Origin: Galerina marginata
Lineage: Eukaryota; Basidiomycota; Agaricomycetes; Agaricales; Galerinaceae
Length of the DNA stretch: 64,000 bases
Reading direction: 5' to 3'
NCBI GenBank assembly: GCA_023014335.1
Contig: JAECYW010000005.1
Span: forward strand, 1,612,001 to 1,676,000
Shown here in pieces: positions 1 through 10,259 of this stretch (the first letter of the stretch is position 1; the number at the start of each line of letters is the position of its first letter). Position numbers and translations under genes: made by a program. The notes below the pieces were generated by a model. It saw nothing but the letters and a program-made list of their open reading frames with translations. It had not been told where the DNA came from and searched no databases.

Positions 1-179
1 CAGTGAGGAAGAAAACATATTGTTTCGTGGGCAACCGTATGCCGTCACCAAGGCACTGACGCGGGGATTGCCGGACCCACTGCGATTAGATCACCAGTGC
101 GCTGACTTCGATTGCTTTGGTCCAACTAAGAACACCTCCACCAAGTTACAACCGTTCGAGCTTCAGGCTGTTTTGGGTC

Positions 180-1467
180 ATGAAAGTCGTTGTTACAGGT
201 TCGGACTGGGCGCTTTTTTATTTTAGATTCAATTTGATTGTATATGCATCAGGAGCTTCGGGAGTTCTGGGTTCCGCAGTTTTCTCTGCTTTCAAGAATG
301 CTGGATTCGATGTCATTGGACTCGCAAACTCTCGGCCAGGTGATAGTTACAATAAGCTTGACCTGACAGCCCAGGATGAGGTGGACGCTTTCTTCGCCAA
401 CCTCAAACCTGATTGTAATTACGCCCTTGCTCTGGTCTTCACCTGACTGAGCTAACTCAAGTAACACATATCCACCAGGGGTGATTCACTGCGCTGCTGA
501 AAGACGACCTGATATTGCTGAAAAGGTAAGTTGCATGACTATATTTCTTGAGCCCTAAAGCCGTTTGTTGACAGTTCTTAAGGACCCGATGGCAGCACAG
601 CGGGTGCGACGAACCTGCATCCGTCATATCCTTTTGGTACTGACACCAGCATAAACTCAGCTCAACGCCGAAGTTCCCAGACACCTGGCGTCCCTTTCGA
701 AGACATTGAGGTTCAAGTTGGTATACATCTCTACAGGTCTGCTTTGAATTCAGTCGCTGCGAGAATAACCGAACTCATTAATCTTAATAAAGACTACGTT
801 TTTGATGGCACATCTCCTCCATATACCCCCTCGTCCTTGACGAATCCCATCCAGCTTTATGGAAAATCTAAAAGAGACGGGGAAATTGCGACCTTGGGAA
901 TCGACGGGGCCAGAGTAATTGTGTTAAGAGTTCCTGTGTTGTGAGTTTATTCCTCAAATAAGCTATTCACATCGCTTAAGAAAGCGCGAATTATACAGAT
1001 ACGGTCCAGCTCCTAAGAATTCAGACTCTGCTATTAATGTTCTTCTCGATGTCGTCCAGGATCAATCTGGAAAAACTTATAAGATGGATCATTACGGTAC
1101 ACGTTTTCCAACAAACGTGCTGGACATCGCCGACTTTTTAGTACGCCTCACAGGTAGGAAACACTACATTCTGTTCATTCAAATTACCAATCGGCGTACA
1201 GGGCTGAAAAATCCGATTCCTCCAATACTACATTACTCCTCAGACGAACCTTTTACCAAGTACGAAATCTGCCTCACGTTTGCCAAGATTCTCGGTCTAC
1301 CGCACAAACATATTATCCCGGATGCCGATCCCCCTACTGGAGAGGCTGTTACGACTCGGCCCCGCGACTGCCACTTATACACCAAAGAAACAGAAGATCT
1401 CGGAGTGGAAGGGGGTCTTGGGCTTTCCTTATTCGAGGAATGGTGGACGGATAAATTAAAGAAATGA
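180..1467 (+). CDS. MAT2B/RmlD-like NAD(P)-binding reductase, probably damaged
   Basis: An extended short-chain dehydrogenase of the RmlD/MAT2B type. In animals the family member is the regulatory beta subunit of methionine adenosyltransferase; bacterial relatives are dTDP-4-dehydrorhamnose reductases. Exon 1 (180-198) and the exon from 253 join to give MKVVVTGASGVLGSAVF, the nucleotide-binding glycine loop. The next junction gives PDWVIHCAAERRPDIAEK, a family signature. Later come DYVFDGTSPPY, the YGKSK active-site Tyr-x-x-x-Lys, RVPVLYGP and a family-like C-terminus ending at 1467. Between about 585 and 790 the frame stays open but does not match the family: the strand that normally reads YISTDYVFDG is replaced by LNKDYVFDG, so the usual Ser/Thr before the Asp-Tyr is missing. 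Either I have mis-spliced this stretch or the gene carries an internal loss. The family assignment is firm; its function is doubtful. Confidence 0.7.
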
Positions 1468-1566
1468 TTGCACAGATTCTACGAGCACGAATGAATTGTA
1501 TGTACATCCACTATGTATTTGTCTGAAAGTAGCAAGAGTATGACTTCCCGGAATAGCAGTATTGGG

Positions 1567-1947
1567 CACACTACCCATTCAAAGATAGACTTCCTTATAT
1601 CGAAGGCAACATTGAAGGCGTTAACCGCGAAATGAAATCATCCCTGTCGATCGTCGACGAAGGCGAAGTACGTCATGCTCATTTAGGTGACTTCTAATTA
1701 ACTGAATTCGGAAATTCCACATGCTTCTTCCCTCCCCCGTTCATTGAGCTCTGGCCGACCCGCTACTTATCGCCAAGTGATCCGTACCACCACGAGGAGT
1801 ACATCGTGTTCACCGGCAAGTATAGTCAGATCAGCGGCCTCTATTCAGATTCCAGGATACCAGAGGATACCACGCTACAAGTCTCTTCTTGTCCCACATC
1901 TCGGAACTTTTGCGAAGGATTCGGGGAGTTATCGTGCAGCTGGGTAA
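1567..1947 (+). other. Weak coding-like patch of unknown identity
   Basis: Two stretches read like protein. One is about 1567-1670, containing LPYIEGNIEGVNREM. The other is about 1747-1947, containing RYLSPSDPYHHEEYIVFTG. They could be joined by an intron that starts near 1670 (gtacgt) and ends near 1748. No ATG context, domain or homologue is recognisable. It may be the remnant of a small gene lying just after the reductase, or chance. Confidence 0.2.
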
Positions 1948-2129
1948 CATTTCGTTCAAAATAACAAATGAAAAGAATCGACAGCAGACATGATAGCCTT
2001 TTAGGCTCTTAAACTGGTAGATTTGGAAATTTGTTAGCAGAAGTTGAACTCGGTTTGATAGCCAAGGACAGAGTTTTGACAGGATCACAATCTGATTCTG
2101 TGGGACCAATATAACAACCTGCACTTATT

Positions 2130-3720
2130 TTTTGTTCGGCCTTCGAGACTCTCGGGTATGTTTTCGCCTTCAAAGCTCCTTGACTCTGATATCAACCGTA
2201 ATTGAAAGTTTTCACCAGCACTTCTTATATCAGAAGTATTCTTAGGATCCAAACGGTCGTCGTTGAGCTGTTTACCATCGGACCTCTAGTCTCTGAGAAT
2301 CTATCATGTCACCATGGAAGCAATAACCACACGCGTTGACCTTCTATCTATGATACTACAGTATCAATATGATTCCCCCGAGATCATGGATAGATAATTA
2401 ACGGCACGGGCGTTTCCCTTCGGTGAGATCTCCTCCTCAAGTCTAGGACTCTAAGAGTAAAAATATCTGAAATGTGGTGATGTGTAGATACGCCCTGATG
2501 ATATCAAGACAGCTTGTTACATACTAGTTCTATGATGCAGCAGGATGTGGCTTGATAGGATATGATGTAACCAGTGCTAACCAGCCTTTAATTTAGGACA
2601 GACCGGCACTCAGAACCTCCCAAGCGCCGTGAATGGAAACGGCGGGTGCAAGCCCCACGTTAGTGAAATGGAGACTGATGGAAAACTATGTAACTTGTGA
2701 ATTATTCTCCGTACCGCAGCTAGTAAACCTAATCTTATGGTATAGTCCGTCCTGTGTAGACTGACGCCATAACAAATTGGCCTGAATTGATCTGGCGTGT
2801 GTCGTTTCTCTCCTAATTAAATGCCCTACCAAATCCCTACATTGCCGTTAGGCGTAGGGTTCAGGATGGGTTCCAAATGAGTATTAAACAGCCGGATATA
2901 AAACTGAGTAATCCCAGACCTGAATATTTTGTCTGCCTGTGGCTTCCAAATGTGATTGTGAATGGCTCGGTTTGTTCACCAAGCATGACGGAGGAGCTTT
3001 AGCCTTTATTTAGCCTTTGAATCAAGCCTTGCAACTTGATTGCCAATGGCAAATGATCCGTACACTTCCGGCACGTGGCCGATTGCGACTCCGCGACAAC
3101 TCTGCGCTGCTGGTGACAGGTTTGATCGTCTCGACGACTTCCATGATAGACCGCAGTACATATCTCTAAGTTTGCTGTATCCACATCCTGAGACCAGTTT
3201 ACTACTAGCATCTATAAGCTATAAGGCCAGGTCCCATGCATGGCCCTAGTGTATCTGGACTTTCTGGTTGACACCGCCTGCCGAACCATATTCTCAGAAT
3301 AAATTTGTGAGTCCTCTTGCCAGTGATCCCACTCATGATCTCACAGAGTTGTCTACAATGTATGCTAACGAGAAATGAACATTCTGGCAATATAAGCACA
3401 TGGGAAACTTGGAGAGAAAGATGGCCCGCTCCTTGGCGATGCAATCAGTGTTTCATTATCAAATGGCGACACCAGGCCTTTCTGTGAACTGCTCACCAAA
3501 CGCCAATCAGGGCTCGACCCACTTGCAATCAATTTGCTTTCCCTCCCCCCTCCTTCAAAGACGGTTCTGTGGCCGTCTCTTTGCAACCATAGACTTTACT
3601 ACCTCTAGCTGGTTTGTTCCTGCCTCTAAAGCAGGACACTGGTCATGAATGAATCGAGGTTTGTTCTTCTTGCCTTCCAAGGCAACGTATATCTCAATAA
3701 TGATAACTGATCTTGTTTCC
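2130..3720. other. Intergenic, no gene seen
   Basis: About 1.6 kb with only short open frames on both strands and none with a recognisable domain. The region is AT-rich. It may hold the promoter and first exon of the following membrane gene. Confidence 0.5.
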
Positions 3721-3721
3721 A

Positions 3722-5713
3722 TTCAGTGTTACTGTACTATACGAACGTATCAACGGTATTGGTGTCGTTTCTTATTATCTTCCCCGGCTCTTTTTCCTGG
3801 CTGGTTTACAAGAAACGGTCTTTCGAAACTTCAATGAGATCGCCTTTTTCGGGCAGGCCGCAGTGTGGGGTAAGTTAATTTGAGCCGTCGTCTCACCATC
3901 GCCTTATAATCTATGACCTTGTACTTTTGCAATACTCCAGGACTCGGCGTCTCGCAAATGTGAGTAATGGTTACGACACCCTGTTGCCAGACCGAACATC
4001 TTACAAGGTGATGGCAGTTTTCAATACTTCTTCAAGTACGTCACCCTTTGGAGGTTTAGTAAACTAAGTGCTGAATGCCAGCAGTCATTCTGATGATCCC
4101 CCCAAGTTGAAGTCCTTTGTGAGTCTTTCACTCTTGTAAATGCGTTGACTCTTGCTAATCGAAGCCCAGGTGGTGACATTGTGGTAAATGATTGGGTGAC
4201 ATCACTCGACGAGCAGACTTTCTCACTGAGTCTACGATAGGTGTTTGGGTGCCGCACACCAAGGCTTTACGACATATCTTGGTACGCCAGATCGGCAGGA
4301 AATTGTGGCCCATTGGCAGCCGGCTTACCTTGCATTTGTTCAGTTGCTTCACTGTTTCTGAATGGCACTCTTACAAATACTTACGAGGCGTGGACTCTGA
4401 TGTGAGACTCAGATTGATTTCTGAAGCCATCATCGATCTGACAATTGCTATGCTGGCACTCAAGTTTGTTCAACGTAAGACCTTCCCCAATCATCGAGTC
4501 AAGCACTCTTGACATAATATTCCTTTAATAGTTTACCTTCCTTTTTATGGTGATACTTTGTCGTGATATATCTTGGGTCTGTGTATCTAACCCCCGGCTT
4601 GAAAGGCATTCGTATCAATCCTCGCCCAGTCGTTTTACATCTACCAAATTTGGTTTTGTGCGTCTTGGTCATTTCCTTCTTTCATTCTGCCTTTGACCTT
4701 TTAAGCATTAGATGTTTCAAGTCAAAAATTACTTACGAGGTCGAGGAGCTTTCTTATTCCAATAATCTTGTCCCCTTTTGTTCTATTTCAACTCGGTGAG
4801 GTTAAACTCTCGTGGATTAGCTGTCAGTTGAATATTAATCTGCTCCCAGTGCTGCCTTCCGGTCAGTGGTCGATCTCTTCAGTTTGACTGTTTTGCCCAC
4901 ATTGATTGCTGCGTAGTCATGCTTCACAACACAAGTGTCTATGCTGGAGTCGATTATTACAAACCGTCTGTCAATGTACTCAGTCGATTCCACCTCCAGC
5001 AGGTCTGTCGGGCTGTCGTTCCTTGGAACCTTAGCTGACCTTTTTTAATTTCCTTTTAATCCCCTTCAGAATCTATTTTTGGCCACTCTTATTGTGAACG
5101 TGGGGTTCAACTACGCGACGTTTATCGGGCTGGCAGTACACTTACGCAAATCGTATTTCGGACCGTGCTTGGGCTTCGAAAAGTTTGTACTCTTTTAAAT
5201 CCTACACCAGGAGTGAGTTGATTTATCAGGTGATTCAGGAACACCCCGCTATTCTGGCGTGTTGCATTCTTCACAGTCAACACCGGGATGTGGGCTGCTA
5301 TATACTCTATACTGACACTCACTATGGTCTGTTCTCCTCTTCGAACAGTTATCAAATTGTGCATTTTGATACCTTCCCTCTATGGATAGTTCTGCATAAT
5401 GCGCGTCGGTAGCACCTACATTGTGCTGCATTTTCATTTCCTGTCAGCTATTTATTGCAGCAGCATACTGGCTAGCGTCAACGCTCGAAACTACCTTCGC
5501 CCAACTGGAGACCATGCTTACCTACCACAGCCTGCACCCAAACCACTTCATGCCAGTGGTCTCTCGGTAAACTTTTGGATCTTGTCGTCTTCCTGGTTAT
5601 GCTTTGAGCTAACTAGTTACCACCAGGGTATTGTCGTCAGTGGCCGGTTGCAAACTATGGTGTTTCAAAGAACAATTACATCAGACTGCACAATTTCTGA
5701 ATCAGCATATTGA
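3722..5713 (+). CDS. DUF6534-family multi-pass membrane protein, possibly decayed
   Basis: Exon pieces match the DUF6534 membrane proteins that are abundant in Agaricomycetes (function unknown, about seven helices). In order: a first helix ending FNEIAFFGQAAVWG (up to about 3848), YFFK and SHSDDPPKLKSFV (4040-4125), a helix reading KAFVSILAQSFYIYQIWF (about 4602-4660), NVGFNYATFIGLAVHLRKS (about 5098-5155), INTGMWAAIYSILTLTMV (about 5276-5330, after an intron starting gtgagt at 5212), and the C-terminal SSILASVNARNYLRP (about 5460-5505). These segments line up one by one with the opposite-strand gene at 6089-7952. The exon with the first helix has an in-frame stop upstream and no ATG, and several junctions need awkward frame changes. 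An upstream first exon or partial decay is therefore likely. The start is unresolved. Confidence 0.5.
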
Positions 5714-6088
5714 TGTAGAGATTTCAGTAACAACAGTTGTACGATAGTTTTAAAATTTAAGACTGGGGGCTGATAAATACACATTGTGGTCAAAATGCTA
5801 GGAAAATAGTTGTGTTAAAATAAAGCAGCGCGATAGAAATAGGTCACAGAGTATAGGTATACAAAGGAAACAATTAGTGTTTTTGTGCGACTATGTTCAG
5901 GGGCTATACTAGTATACATTTTTATATATGTAGGTCTTGAGTCAGATGTCCAAGGAATATTTCTCGCAGTTCTTCAAGAATTGTTCTTTCTAACCAAAAT
6001 TAACGCATTACTTCTCCAACGGGCCTTCACTGTGAGGAGGTCCAAAAATATCCAAGGGCACATCGGGGTCTCCAGACGAGTGCCGTGT

Positions 6089-7952
6089 CTAAAATACCGT
6101 GAAGATTAGCACGGATAGGCATCGCGGAACGAGTGGGGCTCTTAATGCGCTCACATAAACCGCTGGAAATCCCGACAAATCTCGAGCGTGGAAAGTAGAT
6201 GCTGAATCAGGGGACATGGTCTGTAGATACAGCGATAACTGCACATTCGATAACCCTCGTTTGTTTGCAGCATCCCGAATGTACCCGCGCACATTGAGAT
6301 TGACGAGAACCGTGAGGAAGTATAAGGGCGAAAGGAGATGGTAATATCCAAAGAAAGGTTGGACCCGCATTTTGGTCGTGAAATGCAGCTGATGAATTGC
6401 CGATTTAGTTAGTAAAATAGAAAGCGGCAGGCAGCCTACTATTGACAGGATCAATACAGCAAGGATCGCTGTCCACATCCCCGTATTGACCGAAAGCATG
6501 ATGAGCCGAATGAGCATCGATGAAGTCCTTATACAGGCGTTAGGCCCAAAGGTTCGAGACGTTATGAGTACAAACGTACGATTTCAAAACTTTGCTGCGA
6601 TTCATGTACTCCTTCCACAGAAGAGCGGTAAGCGCGACGCAAGTGATAACGTCCAATACAGCACCGACGGAAAACGTGGCCATCAACAAGGACTAAATGA
6701 ACAAATAATGAGATGGAGATTATAGGCATTTTTTTCAACGCACCAGACCAACATTATTCCGAAAAGTATGTGAACAAGCTTCAGCATCGTTTCGAGTTGT
6801 TATGAGAGCTAGTTAAAATGGTAGCCTAGTTAGCTTGTGAACAGCCAGGTACGAGGGTGTGACTACCTATTGGAAGAACTGGTGTGTTTACATGTTGTCA
6901 GTGTAATAGATGCAAGGTTGAGCTTGGTAAATTTACCGAGTTGGAACAGTAACATTGGGGCCTGAGGTATAGAGTAGTTGAGTGATGAATATAGAGAATG
7001 GGTTGGTTGGCATACAGCGAGATAAGGGATGGCCCGCGGCCGTTTTGCGACTAAAGCAAAGAAGTAAGCAAACGGAATCAGCTGATAAACCTAGCACAGA
7101 AGCGTACACTCCCAAGTTCGGTAAACAAGATAACCCTGGGCTGGAATTGCCACTAGCGCCTGTTCCAACGAGCTATGACCACATGTCGGAAGCGGAATCC
7201 CAGCGACATACTTACCGAGGACATGTACAACAACTTTAGGAAGATGGAACAGAAGATCAGTTGGCATCTCTGGTTTCGCGTACATGGACTTACATTGTCT
7301 CCAAAGCTGATTAAAAAACAAGGCATTGTCAATATGGCAAGGACGTGATAGATGCAAATCTACTTACACTATGCATCCATTGGGATTAGTGACCACAAAT
7401 TTATCCCATAGAGGAGGTTGATCCACGGATGAGACGACTGCCGCCATGTAAATTTATATTTGAAGAGAAAATGTATATATCAAACCTTGGGCCATTGTGA
7501 CGAACTGGCGGACAGTCTCCCAAATTCTAATCAGTGCAACCTTCAGTGCCTGTCATAAAAATCCAAATTTAAACTCTCACCCAAGCCATCCAACCTGAGT
7601 CGAGATGAAGTAGAGAAGGTTAGAAGATCTGGCTGAAAATGCCGAAGTGACAAACTAACCAGCGCTTTTAGTCGGCGAGATGATGATGCATTTCTAAAGT
7701 TGGACGTAAGGAACTATTGGTGCTTTCAAAGGCAAAAGGCCTACTGGAAGTAAAACTGTGATCTATTGACGAATGTCAATATTTAAGCAATTTCGATTGG
7801 CACCTGGAACATACAACTGATGTACGCCCACTCCTATGGATAATCAATTCTATGAGGTAAACATAGGAAAGGCATTTAAAGTACGTACCCCATAACGTGC
7901 TCGCGCCGATCGTTGCCAACGCGTTGCCCACAATTAGTGAGTCGATCAACAT
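6089..7952 (-). CDS. DUF6534-family multi-pass membrane protein
   Basis: A minus-strand gene of many short exons. I take the ATG at 7952, giving MLIDSLIVGNALATIGASTL followed by a splice donor (gtacgt). An in-frame stop lies just upstream and the only longer start would be a TTG. Downstream pieces are SSSRRLKAL (about 7690-7660), KVALIRIWETVRQFVTMAQ (about 7550-7490), VSSVDQPPLWDKFVVTN (about 7440-7390), FSVGAVLDVITCVALTALLW (about 6670-6610), TSSMLIRLIMLSVNTGMW (about 6530-6475) and YFLTVLVNLNVRGYIRDAA (about 6330-6275). The order and spacing fit DUF6534 integral membrane proteins. The function of the family is not known. The C-terminal end is taken from the last open frame and is approximate. 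The gene faces the homologous plus-strand gene tail to tail, with about 0.4 kb between them. Confidence 0.7.
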
Positions 7953-8627
7953 TGTGATAGTAAAGAGCGGCCTCGTTGAACTCGACGGAATTGACGGACA
8001 AGTGCTAGGCCTTGGGACCAAGATTGCGCCAGCTTAAGTTGGAAGAGAAGATGGTGGAAAGAAAGAACTTGAAAGCTTGAAGGATTGAGGATACTTGGAT
8101 TAACGTTTGAAGTCATTGGGAGCGTCCGTGTGGAAATGAGCAAACGACAAGAGTTTCAGACTGTTTCGAGTCAACGGATTAAGGAATTGTCGGGTGTTCA
8201 TCACCGTTCTTGCGTATCTTTCGGTGAAGAGTTGGGCTGTGCTCGACTGTGCAGAGCTTCTTCATCCCAGGATGGTCAACCCCGGTGGCTGTAAATAAAA
8301 ATTAGACAACGCGTAATCGGCGTCCATCAAAATGAAAGAATCCAACAGACTGTCAAATTGCCAATGGAGGATTGGCACAAGCTAATAAAATTCTGCCTGC
8401 GTACATATTTCTTCTCCAGTGCGCAAAACCCGGCCCTCATGGATGAAGAGCTACAAAACACTGAACCTTCCTGGAGTAATGATTAGTCGAAAATATGACA
8501 GGGCTAGGTGTCCAGTGATGTCACAGCCAAATTTGCTTCCGCTCCCACCTGATGTCATCCTCCTGCCTGACTACAAAAAGTCTGTCTTTGCGCGCACCAC
8601 GGCGACCGCCTTCATCTTACGATAACA
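7953..8627. other. Divergent intergenic region
   Basis: About 0.7 kb between the start of the minus-strand DUF6534 gene and the start of a small plus-strand gene. It should carry both promoters. No recognisable element or further gene. Confidence 0.4.
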
Positions 8628-9016
8628 ATGTCGTCAAACACCAGTCATACCTTGCACTCTAAACAAACCGTTTCAGGGACAAATTCTCCACCGCTTGAGG
8701 CCACTGGCGAGGACAAGCCTATGGGCCAGGCATGCGTCGACGATTGCACGATAAATGCCGGCCATGTCAGCGATGAGGAACAGAGGAAAGGTGCGTGACT
8801 TTATCCTTAGCCTCCGCCACAACTTGACTGTCGTGTTCGCTGCTTCTGCAGGGTACTTTCCAGGTTCGGTAAGTCGTGTAGCAAGAAAGACGCTGATTAG
8901 TCTGGTTGCTGACCAAGGTCTAGTTCGAGAAAGCTGAAGAGGCAAAACAGCCCGGGAAGTCGCAGGAGAAGAAAATGGGGCAGAGCATGGCAGCCAAAAT
9001 GGAGGAGAGGACCTGA
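8628..9016 (+). CDS. Small protein of unknown function (90 aa)
   Basis: Three exons, 8628-8790, 8852-8868 and 8924-9016, join in frame through two clean GT-AG introns (gtgcgt...gcag and gtaagt...ctag). They give 273 nt including the stop. The middle exon is only 17 nt and encodes most of GYFPGS. The protein is hydrophilic. Its N-terminal half is rich in Ser and Thr with two cysteines (ACVDDC). The C-terminal half is charged and helix-prone, with FEKAEEAKQPGKSQEKK and MGQSMAAKMEERT. No signal peptide, membrane segment or domain is recognised. The consistent splicing phases and the micro-exon argue that it is real. The function is unknown. Confidence 0.6.
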
Positions 9017-9607
9017 ATTGTTAGAACGGTGATTTCAAGCGCAGTGAACACGAATCAGCTGTTAGGGATCGAAAAATCTTGTATATTGTATTTTTTAATA
9101 TTCAAATATCTTCCAGTGGCGAGGCTATAGTTCAAAGGATCAACAAAATGTCAGTAAGCATAAAGTGCCTAAATCTCCGTGCGCTTTCAGTTGAGTAAAA
9201 CTGGCGATGACGCTTTGATGATACGGTCGAGAAACCATCGTTCGAGCGGTGGGTCCTCAGTACAAAAATTTCAAGAAGTTTTTACTCGAGTAGTGTGGGC
9301 TTGAGAACCTAATTCAGTGAAACTTAAAAATATGGTTGGCATTTTCCAATCGCTGCGCACAAAAACGTACTATCATGTATCAGAGAGCACGACCATTGAC
9401 CCCTAATTCACACGTACGAGAACACAACTTGTCGTCTTCCATGGCCCAAACAAAATTGGGGCGATGTGATAATTTTGTGGTTGGCCTGAAGCACAATGAT
9501 AGGAGATAGAAGTGGCACCGAATGTATCCGGGTTGGACGGCAAGAAGTTGGTGCAACCAGTTTGTGAGTATCTGCAAGCGTCTTGCTTGTCGCTGGGTGG
9601 ATTGAAA
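9017..9607. other. Convergent intergenic region
   Basis: About 0.6 kb between the ends of the small gene and LSM8. It should hold both 3' ends. No gene seen. Confidence 0.4.
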
Positions 9608-10013
9608 TCACCCGTAACGGATGGGTGGGATAGGCTCTGCGCGTATCGTGGCTAAATCGACTGATTTATCAATTTCTTCATCGATTTCGCCAACGAGACA
9701 TCTGTGAAAATCGCCTCAGCGCCTCGCGACTATTGAGTTTAGAAATACTTACATCATCTCGCCTTTGACGAGATACAGTCCAAGGGGTATCTCCTCGACG
9801 CCCTCTTCGGTACTGTACACGCGTTCCTTGGAGTCGGCGAGGACAATATTCGATTTTTGATCGAAGCCGGCCAACACGCCCTGATGAGCGATAAAGAATG
9901 AGTCAGTGCTGCGTGTTTGAGACGATGCAAGTGATCTGACTCACAACGATAGCCCGCCCATCTTGGAGAACAAGAAGAACACGACGGTCGACGTAGCCCT
10001 GCAGGCTGGACAT
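9608..10013 (-). CDS. LSM8: U6 snRNA-associated Sm-like protein LSm8
   Basis: Three exons on the minus strand (10013-9945, 9880-9753, 9701-9608) join to 291 nt and a 96-residue protein, the normal length for LSm8. It begins MSSLQGYVDRRVLLVLQDGR. The second exon gives GVLAGFDQKSNIVLADSKER and the Sm2-type GLYLVKGEMM. It ends with GEIDEEIDKSVDLATIRAEP, the LSm8 C-terminal signature that separates it from LSm1. LSm8 is the nuclear-specific member of the LSm2-8 ring that binds the U-rich 3' end of U6 snRNA and supports pre-mRNA splicing. Both introns are short GT-AG introns. The gene is divergent from the transporter at 10260, so a region of 246 bp must carry both promoters. Confidence 0.93.
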
Positions 10014-10259
10014 GGATGCTGTGCGGCGGCGTCGAGGAAAGAGTGCAACAGCCGATGAAATTGGGTCCGTGCAGACACGTGCCTGACCGGCCGCTTGTGT
10101 GCAAATTAAAATTTGATACCGTTTCCATTCCTCCTGCCATCCTCTTTTCCTCTCCTCCTTCAGTCCTCCTTCATTCAAACTCGAAAGCTTCGGCTTAGAC
10201 GCACACTGTAAGGCTTGTTTTTTCTTGGTAAATGTATTCTAACAGAAATTTAGCATTCA
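10014..10259. promoter_or_regulatory. Compact bidirectional promoter region LSM8 / transporter
   Basis: The ATG codons of LSM8 (minus) and the TPT transporter (plus) are only 246 bp apart. The transporter side carries a C/T-rich tract (about 10125-10175), common in fungal core promoters. No clear TATA box. Confidence 0.45.
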
